This document shows, piece by piece, positions 30,019-42,467 of a stretch of 64,000 bases of DNA. The notes beneath the pieces are model-generated. The model was not told where the DNA came from and searched no databases. It saw only the letters and a program-made list of their open reading frames with translations. Both the position numbers and the translations under genes were made by a program. The DNA comes from Thinopyrum elongatum. Taxonomy: Eukaryota > Streptophyta > Magnoliopsida > Poales > Poaceae. The stretch's first letter is position 1, and each line of letters begins with the position of its first letter. The stretch lies in assembly GCA_011799875.1 (NCBI GenBank), contig CM022301.1:220044296-220108295 (forward strand). Reading direction: 5' to 3'.

Positions 30019-32448
30019 ATCTATCATTATGCCTAGCTAGGGGCATAAAACGATAGCGCTTGTTGGGAGGCAACCCAATGAATAAAATTTATTTTTGCCT
30101 TTTTATTTCTGCTCTTGAGTGTTTGCACAATTATGCCTCTGTTATGATTGTGTTTTTTATGTTTTAACTAGTGTTTGTGCCAAGTAAAGCCTTTGGGATA
30201 GCTTTGGTGATAGTTGATTTGATCCTGTTGAAAAACAGAAACTTTTGCGTCTAGTAATACAAATGTACAAATTCACATAAGCGACGAAAAATTCTGAATT
30301 TTTTACAAAAGATTTATATACAAATTGTCTTTGTTTTCTAATGTTTTAGAATTTCTGAAGTTACATAAGTATGATAACAATTCGCATCTTTACATACTGT
30401 TCTGTTTCTAACAGATTCTATTTTCTTTGCATTGTGTGCTTATTTTGATGATTCTATGGATTGTATCGGGGGGTATAAGCCATGGAAAAGTTAGAATACA
30501 GTAGATATAATGCAATAACAAAATTTGAATGGGTTTTCTACAGTACTTAAAGTAAATATTGGTTTTTTTATACTAACGGATCTCACGAAGGTTTTGTTAA
30601 GTTTTGTGTGATTGAAGTTTTCAAGTTTTGGGTGAGATCACGATGGATGAAGGAATAAGGAGTAAGAAAAGCCTAAGATTGGGGATTCCCCATGGCACCC
30701 CAAGTTAATATTCAAGGAGAACCAAGCAACTAAGCTTGGGGATGCCCGGAAGGCATCCCCTCTTTCTTCTAACAACCATCGGTATTTTACTTGGAGCTAT
30801 ATTTTTATTCGTCACATATCATGAGTTTTGCTTTTTAGTTTTTCACAAGTATCGTTGCTGAATACACCTTTTTGAGAGAGCTAAATTATGCTATGATTTG
30901 TTATAATTGCTCTTTATGCTTCACTTAAACTTTTTGAGCTATGGAATTTCTCTAGTGCTTCACTTATATCTTTTTGAGCACGGTGTGCTTTAACACTTTT
31001 GAAGAAATGCTCTCATGCTTCACTTAGATTTATTTGAGAGTTAGTAAATTTTTGAAGAAATTCTCTCATGCTTCACTTATATTATTCTGGGAGACAAAAA
31101 AATTTATGCTCATGTTCTTCACTTAGATTTGTTTGAGCTTGTCAAATGCAAATGCAACTTATGAAACTAGTCCCAAAGTGATAGATATTCAAGAGGGATA
31201 TAATAAAAAATTTCATGAAGATCATTGGACAAAATAAACTCGATTCTTTGTAATAGTTTTGAGATATGATGATAGTGATATGCGAGTCATGTTGGTGAGT
31301 AATTATACTTTAGTAAGATTATTGGTGTTAAGGTTTGTGATTCCCTATGCAAGCATGAAAGTCAATAGTTATGCAATGAAATTACATCCTACTTGTGGTG
31401 CATTATTCGGTGTTAGTTATGCTTAATGCTCGCTTATGTGATTTTTCGTTTCTTGGTTGGTTGCTTCTCAATCTTTTTGCTAGCCTCCATTTGTACTAAG
31501 TAGAAATACTACTTGTGCATCCAAAATCTTTAAACCCAGTTTTGCCATATGTGTCCACCATACCTACCTATATGCGGTATTCCCCTCCCGCTCTAAGCAA
31601 ATTTGTATGTGCCATCTCTAATTTTCAAAATAAATTTCCTTTTTGTGTGCCCGTACCGCTCATGAAGCGGGAGGGGGTGGCCAACATTTTCCATGCTAGA
31701 TGTGTTATTCTCAAGATGAGTGTTTATTCACTTGTCATTGCACGAGAGTGCAGCAGTAATAGGGATGCCCAGTCCCGAAATGAAAAAGAAATTTACTTTA
31801 TGTTGTCAAATAATAAATTCTTTGAAAAGTGTTGGTATGGAGGGCACCCGTGGATACGGTTTGCCATGGATTGTGAAAGAATGGTGCAAAAAGGAATAAA
31901 CTTTATTTTCTTTTTGGGAACCGCCTATGATATATCTAGCATGGAAAGTGCTGGGGATTACTAGGTCGTTTTCGTTGATGGGAAAAGTATGCCTCAAAAA
32001 ATTTTATCTCTCAATTTAAGCTTTGAGCTCTGGCACCTCTACAAATCCCTACTTCCCTCTGCGAAGGGCCTATATATTTACTTTATGCAATTTTTATTTT
32101 TATTTGAGTCTCCATCTTCTCTTATAAAGCACCAACTAAGGGGCACTATGATCGTACTTGAGCATTGGGTATAGCTAATATGTGAGTGTGTTTCATGAAT
32201 GGATCAATGATTGAACATGATGGTCTCGGGATAACTTTCTTTAGTGTTGATATTTTGAAAGACATGGTTGCTTGTTGATATGCTTGAGTATTGAAATCTT
32301 CATGTCAAAACTAGACTATTGCTTTGAACCATATAAAAGTCCATATGTCCATGCTACAAAAGAAAAGAATATGTGATGAACATGTTAGGCAGCATTCCAC
32401 ATCAAAAATTCTGTTTTTATCATTTACCTACTCGAGGACGAGTAGAAA
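30019..32448 (+). other. Non-coding 3' internal region of element B
   Basis: 2.4 kb with only short chance ORFs. It begins with CGATAGCGCTTGTTGGGAGG, the counterpart of the block after the element A ORF. 30855-31140 holds about six degenerate copies of a GCTTCACTTA.ATTT.TTTGAG motif, ~55-60 bp apart, also found in A. Conservation of a long tail without a protein suggests an RNA function such as packaging or dimerisation; that is inference. Confidence 0.6.
30732..30760 (+). other. PPT-like motif and perfect hairpin in element B tail
   Basis: AAGCTTGGGGATGC (30732-30745) repeats the true polypurine tract 1.7 kb upstream of it. It overlaps a perfect 9-bp stem, GGGGATGCC (30738-30746) with GGCATCCCC (30752-30760), loop CGGAA. 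Element A has the same arrangement at 3779-3808. Confidence 0.75.
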
Positions 32449-32464
32449 TTAAGCTTGGGGATGC
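32449..32464 (+). promoter_or_regulatory. Polypurine tract of element B
   Basis: TTAAGCTTGGGGATGC immediately before the 3' LTR start at 32465. Confidence 0.85.
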
Positions 32465-33304
32465 TGATACGTCTCCAACGTATCTATAATTTTTGCTTGT
32501 TCCATGCTGTTATATTATCATTCTTGGATGTTCTACAATCATTTTATAACAACTTTATATCATTTTTTGGGACTAACCTATTGACATAGTGCCCAGTGCC
32601 AGTTGCTATTTTTTACTTGTTTTTTACTTTGCAGAATATCAGTACCAAACGGAGTCCAAACGCAGCGAAACTTTTTGAAGAATTTTTATGGACCAGAAGG
32701 AACAACTTGGGCCAAAGAAGTACCAGAGGGGTGCCCCGAGGGGGGCACAACCCACCTGGGTGCACCTGGGGGCCCAGGCGCAACCTGGTGGGTTGTGCCC
32801 ACCTCGATGGCCTCCCGCACCACCTCTTCGCCCTATAAATACCCAAATATTCCAAAAACCCTAGGGGAGTCAATGAAACACAATTCCAGCCGCCGCAAGT
32901 TCCAGAACCATGAGATCCAATCTAGACACCATCACGGAGGGGTTCATCATCCTCATTGGTGCCTCTCCGATGATGCGTGAGTAGTTCATTGTAGGCCTAC
33001 GGGTCCGTAGGCAGTAGCTAGATGGCTTCTTCTCTCTTTTTGATTCTCAATACAATGGTCTCTTGGAGATCTATTTGATGTGACTCTTTTTTGCGGTGTG
33101 TTTGTTAGGATCCGATGAACTTTGAGTTTATGATCAGATCTATATCCATGAAAGTTATTTGAGTTCTTTGATCTCTTTTATGCATGATTACTTATAGCCT
33201 CGTATTTCTTCTTTGAATCTTTGCTTTAGTTAGGCCAACTAGATCGATTTTTCTTGCCACGGGAAGAGGTGCTTTGTGATGGGTTAGATCGTGCGGTGTT
33301 CTTT
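32465..33304 (+). repeat. 3' LTR of element B, first part
   Basis: Matches 26140-26980 of the 5' LTR. It is interrupted after TCTTT (33300-33304) by the nested LARD; the rest resumes at 49587. Its palindrome (32743-32800) has lost symmetry through CpG to TpG or CpA changes compared with the 5' LTR. Confidence 0.93.
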
Positions 33305-34239
33305 TGTGACGCCCCGAGACCGATGCTCTAGTTGCCTTCCATTTGTTTTTGTCGTTGCCATGTGTTTCAGTTGTTTGTTGTCATGACCATGTTGAGTGCC
33401 TTGCCATATTTTCTCTTCTTGCATCATGTTCATCATTGGTTATATTGCATTGCCATGCCCATCTCATTGTCATATTGCATTATGTTGTTGCCATGATCAT
33501 CTTGTGCATTGCCCCTTATATATGTTGTGTGTTGCTCTAGTTGATGTGTGTGCATTACCCCTTGCCATCTCTCTCTCAAACCATGGCCATGCATCATCAC
33601 ATCTCCCTTCCTTCTTATTTCATTTTTATTTGCAAGTTTCATTATTCCCTCCTCCATTAATGTTTATTTATTTCCTAATAATCTTACTCCATGCCTACAC
33701 CCTCTCGGCCAAATTTCATCTCATTTGAAGTTGTTTTGGTTAGGTTAAAAAATGGCCCAAGTTTGAATTTTATTCAAACTTGTTTTATTTTTCTACCCCT
33801 AAAAATGTCCAAACCAATTTTATCAAATAGGGCATTAATTCAGGGTCATGAGGATATTTTTATATTTCTCATACACCTCCACTTTTCCCCTGTGCTTTTC
33901 TCTTTATTTTCTGCTTGAAGAAAATCAGAGAAAAAGGAACAGCAGCAGCAGCAACCCTGTAGCACAGCGGCAGCAGTGCGGGCCAGCCGGCCCAGCAGAT
34001 TCTTCTAGCCGGCCCAGCAGCTTCCACCAGCGCCGCGGCCCAGCTCACTTGCCCGCGTCTCCTCCTTGCCTTTTTTCACCCAGCGACGCCCGCACCCCCG
34101 CTAGCTCGCCTCCATGTGTCGCCGCCGGTCCCGCCTGCCCGTCTCTGGCTACAGCAAACCCGCTCGCCACCTTTTCGTCAAGCTCCCGCTCTCGCTATGG
34201 GGACCGTGAATGCCCGACGCCGTGCATGCACCTCGCCCC

Positions 34240-34247
34240 TATAAGAA
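34240..34247 (+). promoter_or_regulatory. TATA box in 5' LTR of the LARD
   Basis: CCCC-TATAAGAA then, ~20 bp on, GAGCCCTAGGGTTTCCC, which looks like a plant gene start region. The 3' LTR has the same box at 45792-45799. Confidence 0.6.
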
Positions 34248-37200
34248 GCCCCCGCAGAGCCCTAGGGTTTCCCTCTTCCATCCTCTGCCACCGCCAGGAG
34301 CTTAGAGCCACCAGATCCACCGCCCCGATCGTGTCCCGAGCGCACCCGAGAGCACGGCCATGGCGCCGTTGTGAGCTCCGGCCTCCTTCGCCTCGCAAAG
34401 CTTGTTCGGCAAGTTCGCCAATGTCGACTACGTCCCTTGCTACCTCTGCGGCCTCGAGGGACGCCAAGTTCGACTCCTTCCCCTTCGTCCTTCCCCGCTT
34501 CGGTCGCCGCTCGTCTCCGCAAACTCCCGGCGACCTCGTCCTTCTTCCGCCGTTCCGAGCACGCGAGCGTGTTCATGGTGAGCTTCCACTCCTCCCTGAC
34601 CTCTCTGTTTTGCCTCTCTCGCGCTGTAGCTAGATCGCCGTCAAGTGCCCGAGTGCGCTGCTGTCGGACCTCGCTGCCAGCGAGCACTCCGACCACCCTA
34701 GGCCTTCCAAGCTAGTCCGTCGCGTTCGCCGTGCTGCGTGGAGTCGCTCCGTGCCCCCAGCTTTCGCCTAGGTCCGCCGCTGCGTCGCATTCATCTTCGC
34801 TGTCGCGGCCTCTCTAGGTCGTCGCCGGCGTCACTTCCGTCGACACCCGATGCAGCTAGTTGCGCACGTGGGCGCGGGATCCGCTTGCGGTTCCGATGCG
34901 CCCCTCCGCCGCTCCGTATGGTCACTGGAGACAACTCCGGCGAGGCCCTCCGCCATGCCCGTCACCGGCCGACAGCGCCCTGCCTTTGCTCTGCTTCTGC
35001 ACCAGCTGCAGCCACTACCCGGTTGGAACCCACGGGCCCCATTGCTTAGCCTCACACGCACGCTAGCCCCACCTGTCAGCTTCACAGACACACACGCACC
35101 CCCACACCATCACGGCGACTGTCTTTAGCCAAATTGGGCATGTTTCCATTTTGGGCCTGTGCAAACGAAGCCCTTCCTTATCTGGCAAGTCCAGATCGGG
35201 ACATATCCATTTCTGGCATTTTCCTATTCTGGCGATTTCCATTTCTGGCAGTATTTCACTTTATGCATTTGTGAGCATTTTTCTACAGCAACATATTCAT
35301 ATTATATATCATTTTGGGCTAGAAAAATCCACCCAATCTAGTGGTGGCACTAGTTTTAGCTTTTCAGCAAGTTTGTGTTCATGTTATTTTTGCAGCATGT
35401 AGCATTTTGTCATTTTTGTATATTTAATGCCATTTATGCTATGAGGTAGTTTTGTGCATGAACATGTTCTTCATCATGTCTACTTGCTGCTAGTTTTATT
35501 TGCATGCCATGATATATTTTGTAGTGAGTGAAACAAGCTTGTAAACATGCCTATTCAAATCTGTTAATGCCATGCCTTGTTTTTCACTATCTGAAACTGC
35601 TTATATAACTTGTCATTTTGCATTGATGCTATCATCATATCTATAGGTTTCTAGATCATGTTCATGAGGGAGTTTTGTTAAGAGCATTTAGTACTAGCAT
35701 GCCATGCTCTTGTTTGCCATGAGATGTTCCTGTAGCATATAGTTTACTAGCCATAAACTTTGCAATCTGATTCTGTTTCTGCCATGTTACTAAGTCTGTT
35801 AAACTGTTGTCACTTGTCAGTTTGCCATGCTGTTTTGGTGATGATCTAGTGAGTTCTAGAAATAGTTCAATAATCATGTTTTGTAGTGGATGTTATGTAC
35901 TTTAATGCCATGCCATTTGTTTCCATGTTTGAGTGTTGTAGCATATTTAAATATTGCATCCTAGTTGGCATGATGCTGTTTAAACAGCTTTGCATTGCAT
36001 TTTGTTCTACTCATAATTTGCAAACCGCGCATCCGTTTCCAATGATCTTTATATCATTTTCAACTAGAATCTTCCAATCTATCCAGTGGCATACTTGGTT
36101 GTCCAAGAGCTTGCCCATCTCCATTTGGTCATCACCTTTGTCCTTCCCGGCATCCTATCCCTCGTACCGGTAGCCCCTTAGCTCCGTCGATTGCATTCTT
36201 CATATGCATTCATGTTCCTCGTGCATGTAGCATGTGTTCTTTTCCATGTCATGTTTATGTGTTGTGTGTTTACCATGTTGTTTGCTTCTTTCCGGTTGTG
36301 CTTCTTCTCGATAGTTCCGGTTACGTTGCGATTGTGAGGATTCGTTCGACTACGTTGGTTCGTCTACTTCAGGGATTCGGTCTTCTTCCTAGCGGGATTT
36401 CAGGCAAGATGATCATTATCCTGGATACCACTACTATCTTTGCTTTGCTAGTTGTCTCGATGCTATCGCTATGGCGCGCTACCTACCACTTGTTTATCAA
36501 GCCTCCCAAATTGCCATGATAAGCCTCTAACATTTTCACCATCCCAGCAAACCGTTGTTTGGCTATGTTACCGCTTTGCTCAGCCCCTCTTATAGCGTTG
36601 CTAGTTGCAGGTGCAGTGCAGGTTGTTCCATTTTGGGACATGGATATCATGGGATGTCACAATATCTCTTATTTAATTAATGCACATATATACTTGGTAA
36701 AGGGTGGAAGGCTCGGCCTTTTGCCTAGTGTTTTGTTCCACTCTTGCCGCCCTAGTTTCCATCATACCGGTGTTATGTTCCTTGATTTTGCGTTCCTAAC
36801 ACGGTCGGGGTTTATGGGCCCCCCTTGACAATTCGCTTTGAATAAAACTGTTCCAGCAAGGCCCAACTTTGGTTTTACCATTTGCGTAATAACAACTAAA
36901 ACTTGCATAGGGACTTTCCGGACCCCGAGGATAATTAATCAACAACCCGGGCCAGTGCTCCTCATGAGTGTTGGTCCAAAACAGAGCACCTTGCGGCGCC
37001 CCCTTGGCAACTTGGGTCTCAGCCAACCGTAAGCTTCGCTCATCCGTCGTGGCTTGAGACGAGATACGCGCGGCTACTATCAGGGTGTCGGCACGTCGGG
37101 AGGTCTTGCTGGTTTTGTTTTACCACTGTCGAAATGTCTTGTGCACCGGGATCCCGAGCTTGATCGGGGTGTTCCGAGATGGAGGATTGTCTTCGCGGAT

Positions 37201-39265
37201 CGTGAGAGCTTATCATGGGCTAAGTTGGGACACCCCTGCAGGGTTTAAACTTTCAAGAGTCGTGCCCGCGGTTATGTGGCAGATGGGAATTTTTAATATC
37301 CGGTTGTAGAGAACATGACACCAGATCCGAATTAAAATACACCAACCGCGTGTGTAACCGTGACCGTCTCTTTTCGAGTGAGTTCGAGAAGAGAACACGG
37401 TGGGGTTATGTTTGAACGTAAGTAGTTCAGGATCACTTCTTGATCATTAATAGTTTGCGACCGTTGCGTAGTTTCTCATCTTATTCTTGTACTCGTAAGT
37501 TAGCCACCATACAATGCTTAGTGCTGCTGCAACCTCACCACTTATCCTTTCCATACCCATTAAGCTTTGCTAGTCTTGATACCCATGGTAATGGGATTGC
37601 TGAGTCCTCGTGGCTCAAAGATTACTACCACAACAGTTGTAGGTACAGGTAATGCAATGATCTAACGTGAGAGCGACGTTTGCTTGTTTTGGAGTTCTTC
37701 TTCTGCTTCTGCTTCTTCGATCAGGGGATAGGGTCTTGGTCGGCAGCCTGGGCTAGCAGGGTGGATGTCGTTCTTGTTTTCCGTTTGTTTTCATCCGTAG
37801 TCGGATGCCGCTCTTGTAACACCCCAAAAATTTAATCATATTTTTATTAAGTAAAATTTTGGCCAGAAATAAAATTTTGATTTATAACAGGTCCTTTAAT
37901 AATTTTTAGAGCCTTTTCTGTCTCTGTTTTCCAAAATTCTTCCCTCCATATAGAAATTTTTGGTGATAATATTGTAGCTTTGGTAGTTTTATTAAATCAT
38001 TTCATTTATATTTTAATAATAGTAAGCATTATTTTCATAATAAAAATTGCCCAAAACAATTATTTAAAAAGGCTTTTTCAATTCTTTAATGCCTCTGTTG
38101 CACTGCAACTACTTTAAATAATTCTTTCAAAATTCCACAAAAATTATGGGAGGTCATGTGATGTCCACAGATCACTTTTATATAGAAATCTAACTTGGTC
38201 TTTTGTAAATTTTGAGTGAAACAACCTCTTTTCAATTCTGTCCTGTATTTGAGTTTCTACGGCATCCCCAATTTTACTTGCCCCAAAAATCCTGAAATTT
38301 TTCCCACTTATAGTCCTTCCAACCAAACCCTTAAGTCCAAAATTTTAGCTCCATTGGAATCTTTTTAGTTTACCAAATATTCCTCTGTAGTTTCTGTCCA
38401 GAAACTAAATTCTTCCAAACTTGCACTATGAAGTTTCTCTTTTTGCCAAACTAACTCCACCACCCTCCTCTAAATCCAATGAAGCATCATCCTGGAGATT
38501 TTCACAGCAAACAAAGTTCTCTAGCTAGCTCTAGCATATCATAAAGCACCCTGTGAGCATGGTAGAAACCTTGCCTCTATCCAACATACATTGCACTCTA
38601 TCTCCTTTAGCCAAATCAGTATGTCCCTTATTCCTCTCATGTTTAGAAGCTTCCTCCTGCTAAGTTGTAGCTGGTTTGGATGCCGGTAGATGCCACTGGC
38701 ATTTAGTCGAGCAGGTGGTGCATGTGTCCAGAGCACGGCTAGAGTGCATGTATGGCAGTCTCTGGCATCGAGCTGCTGCCGCGCTCTTGCTGCCTCTCTC
38801 GCTCACTCTAGTTCCTCTCTAGATCAACCAGTCCACCCTGAGCCTCGCCGACACCCTTCCCTGGCCGCTAGCGCCGTCCATCACCGTCCACCACCGCCAC
38901 TCATCGCCGCCTGACGAGAACCGGCCCGCCACGTCTCTGGCAGAATTAATCACTAACGGCCAGAGCTCATCCACTCCCTCACCAATCCCTACCGACCTCA
39001 CCTATCTTCGCTGACCTCCCCACCGTCCTCACCGGCTTCACCACCGACCACGCTCGCCATAAACGACCGCCGCCGCAGTCCGCTGTGGGCAGCACCATCC
39101 AGGCCACCTGGCGCCTGTCTGAGCGAGCCAACACATCACCTGGATGGTGGCCTCCTCCAGAAGCCTGCCTATGTCGCGCCGCCCTGGTAACCACCTCAAT
39201 GGCACCATTAATGGCCGCCGCCGACATGTGCCTCTCTGGAAGCCGCGGACCGGCCCCCTCCGGCC

Positions 39266-39273
39266 TATAAAAG
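39266..39273 (+). promoter_or_regulatory. TATA box of the solo LTR
   Basis: TATAAAAG in a GC-rich context, followed by CT-rich sequence (39290-39330). This is the probable promoter of the parental element and sets the plus-strand orientation. Confidence 0.6.
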
Positions 39274-41529
39274 CTCACCCCGAGCTCGCTCATACCCTCA
39301 ACCCCTCTCTCCCTCCCTCACTGATCCATCCCGAGCAGCAGCACGACCTAGAGAGGTCGTCTCCCCCAACTCCGATCGCCTCGGCCGCCGTCACTCTCCG
39401 GTCGGTTCCGAGCTAACCAGTGCTTCTCGCACTCCGTTCTCTTCACCAGTAGTCTCCCCATGATCCAGCGGATCCTTTCCCCACTCCAATTCCATCGGGG
39501 CTAGCCCGTGGGAAAAAGCCCCCTTTCACTCGAGCTCTCCTCCGCCGTGGTCGAAGCTGTGCTCGATACCGACCTCCCCCGTGACCACCCCCGCCACGTG
39601 CGGATGAGGCTCATCTCCCTGAACATTCCGGTGGCCAGTGCACCTCGAACGGTGGCCTGTGTCGCCGGGAATCATCGCCGACGACCGTGCTCTGCTCCGG
39701 CCAAAGGAGGGAGAAGGCCAGGTTGACCTCCGTCAAACCCGACAAGTGGGGCCCGCCCGTCAGCCTCACAAGTCGCGGGCCCCGCCATTTAAGTGGAAAC
39801 GGTTTCCCCCGAAAACTGTGTTCGCGCGGGGAAGGCGTATTCCAGGAAATACGCCATCGACATCATCGGTACTCCCGCACAGCTGATCGGCTGGGCTCGG
39901 CCCATTAGCACTACACGGTTAAGTAGCGCGTAGGGCGCTTCTCTGCTCCTTTTCCTTTTCTTTTTCAGCAGTATTAAAATAATTCCACAGGATCCATTTC
40001 ATACCAAAATCCAGTGATTCAAATTTCTAAATGCTTCTAAATTCATGCTCTATTATTCCATCTTAGGTGAACATTTTTCCTAAGCTGTATCTCCACTGTA
40101 TCAATTAAACAGTACTTTCAATCATTTATTCCATCCTAGATTTGCTCTAAGTAATTCATCTGGACTCCAAATAATTTGATTCTTTTTCTGTTGTTTTTCA
40201 TTTTTCATCTATTTTATTTTAGTATTTATTTCAAAAATATTTGAAACAATTTTTGGCACTGTTTTTGCTATATGTGGTAATTCAAATATTTTTGAAAATA
40301 GGAAATGGAGGGAAGATAAAGTTTTCAAAGTTTTTGAGTGCAACCAACACCCCTGCATGCTCAAGGCAAGCATCTTGAACACTTGATATGGTGGATTGCA
40401 TAGTTAATATTTGCATCATGACTATGTTGAGTTCCTATAAAGTTGGCATATTGATAGTTATGCATGCATGACCCCATGAAATATTTTATTTTCATTTAGG
40501 CATGAAGTAAGAGTAAGCAAGGATATTTTTCTTATGTCACATATGCCTGTGCCGGTCCGGATTAATCTGCAGGAAGAAATCAGTCACGAGAAAAGTGACC
40601 GTGAGACTGAAAACTCGTTGTGACGAGAATGATCAGTGTGGGCATGTTGGAGCATGCAAGGGTTGTAGCCCTGTTGGGATGCTACTATTGAAAGAATACT
40701 TTATTGAGCTAACCACTGCAGGAAAACTTGAACCTCCTGAGTCGACCGTAGATCGAGTCTTGTTCTGTTAACCCTCATACTTGATTCGTGCTGCCACAGG
40801 TCCCTGCCACAGGTAGGGTATGGTTCAGTAAGTTGATAACCCCTTTCCATGCACACACCGTACAGAGGGCCACGATGAGGGTTTTCGCGGCCGCGGACTA
40901 AATCCTGTCATCGAGTCAGGGGGCATGGGTGTTTCCAGTTGTGACTGAGAGGGGGGCACCCCTTGTAATCCGCGCGTATGAATAGTGATCCCATGTAGGA
41001 CGTTGGTCTCTCCGTCTTAGAGTTTTTCTTGAACGATGCTTTGGGTGATTCCTAGCATCTGGAAAGTTAATCTGGTGTGTGCTGGTCAGGTGTGTTTTCA
41101 ACCCAAAGACCGTAATGGGAATTAGTCAGTGTCACGGTATTGACTAAAGAAATCCTTTACTTATGGGTAAAGAGTACACCCTCTACAGAGTTTAAACCTA
41201 TTCGAATAGCCGTGTCCGCGGTTAAGGGCTACAGTCTGGGTTGGTCAAGTGTCGGTCTTAGTGTCGGTCTTCGGAGGAAAATAATTAAATTGAGCTTGAA
41301 TTATTTTGCAGGATAATTGTTGTCACCCTGATGCTACCATTAATATTTTATGCATGTTAATATTATTATGGTTATGCATATTAGTGAGGACTATCCCGTT
41401 TCTCTTATTTTGTATTTCCTGAGTGTCTCGGGGGCTGGCTAGACTACCCCGGGCACTCAATTTTATTTTCAAGACCTCTCGTGGCGTCTCTCGAGTTAAC
41501 AGGTGGTTTATCCCGCCACTACTCTTGTG

Positions 41530-41640
41530 GACACCCGACTGGCATTTCTCTTCAAGTCCGACCATGGCGTCACTTGACACCCGACTGGCATTTCTCTTCA
41601 AGTCCGACTGTGGCATCACTTGACACCCGACTGGCATTTC
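41530..41640. repeat. 46-bp tandem repeat in the solo LTR
   Basis: GACACCCGACTGGCATTTCT recurs at 41530, 41576 and 41622. Units 1 and 2 differ by a few bases; the third is partial. Two related GGCTGGCTAGACTACCC words flank the array (about 41435 and 41673). Confidence 0.85.
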
Positions 41641-42453
41641 TTTTATTTTTATTTTTTCTGAATGTCACTTGGGCTGGCTAGACTACCCGTGGCATTCATT
41701 TGCGTTATTTCTGACAAGTTTGATCATGACTAACATGCTATATTTACTTCCGTATCATTTTGCTATTGTCATGTCATGATTTAGATTTGTGTCAGCATGA
41801 GCATTTTATCATGATCCAGCATGAGCATACGCATATAGTTTGGTTCAACATGATCATATATTTTGTTTGCTGCATTCGGTATATCTCTTGTTCATGATGT
41901 TTGCGAGTACATTCAAACGTACTCACAGGCTTGTCCCTGGCTATTTACTTGGCCAGGTTAGGAGTTCTACGAGGAGTACCACAACGACGATCGTGCAGAG
42001 CCTAGGATAGCAGCCATGCGGATAGGAATTATCCGGGTCAGCTGTTCCTGTGGGAATGAAGTCCCGTCAGCGTTGGAGATCCACGAGTCGCTTCCGTCAT
42101 CCAGCAGTAGAGATCCCTGTTATATTCATTGGACCTTTATGGTCTTGTACTCAATTTCTTGTAATTGCTTGGTAATCTGTAACAAGGACGTGTCCAACAG
42201 TAACAGTAATCCTGGGCTGGTGATGACACGAGGGGTTAATTTCTGGGATTTCGTGTCCCGGCCCCGGCAGCTCTCCTGTATGATGTTTGATGTATTCATG
42301 TGGCAATTGTATGCCTTTGTATGTATCCCCATCTTTTATGTAATAGTGCGATGTAATGATATCCACCTTGCAAAGCGTCTTCAATATGCGGCTCTATCCT
42401 TGGTGGGACCTTCGAGTTCCTCTCGGATAGGATCGCATATTGGGCGTGACAAG

Positions 42454-42467
42454 TTGGTATCAGAGCC
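42454..42467 (+). promoter_or_regulatory. Primer-binding site of the LARD (initiator Met tRNA)
   Basis: TTGGTATCAGAGCC, two bases after the LTR end at 42451; TGGTATCAGAGC is the standard complement of plant initiator Met tRNA. Confidence 0.9.

Larger units (their letters stand above)
37815..42269 (+). mobile_element. Solo LTR (4.45 kb) nested in the LARD 5' LTR
   Basis: Starts TGTAACACCCCAAAAATTT and ends CCCGGCCCCGGCA (TG...CA), with GCTCT on both sides (37810-37814 and 42270-42274). No second copy of its start, primer-binding site or polypurine tract occurs inside, so this is one LTR left after recombination between the two LTRs of a full element. The middle is GC-rich with a TATA box. It has no coding domain; its family is not recognised, but its design (4-5-kb LTR with a GC-rich core) is like the other two large-LTR families here. 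Confidence 0.88.
33305..42451 (+). repeat. 5' LTR of the Sukkula-like LARD (interrupted)
   Basis: 33305-37814 plus 42275-42451 equals ~4.69 kb and is collinear with 44859-49586. U3 is AT-rich up to ~33930, followed by a GC-rich core (33930-35110) holding the promoter, then a T-rich tail. The GC-rich core contains long overlapping ORFs on both strands that are not genes. The insertion at 37815 separates the last ~180 bp. Confidence 0.92.

Noticed and set aside
33848..35128. Long overlapping ORFs (up to 261 codons) on both strands in the GC-rich core of the LARD 5' LTR
   Set aside because: They lie inside an LTR, overlap in several frames on both strands, show no domain, and the equivalent frames in the 3' LTR (45400-46860) differ in length and sequence. 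GC-rich composition alone explains them.
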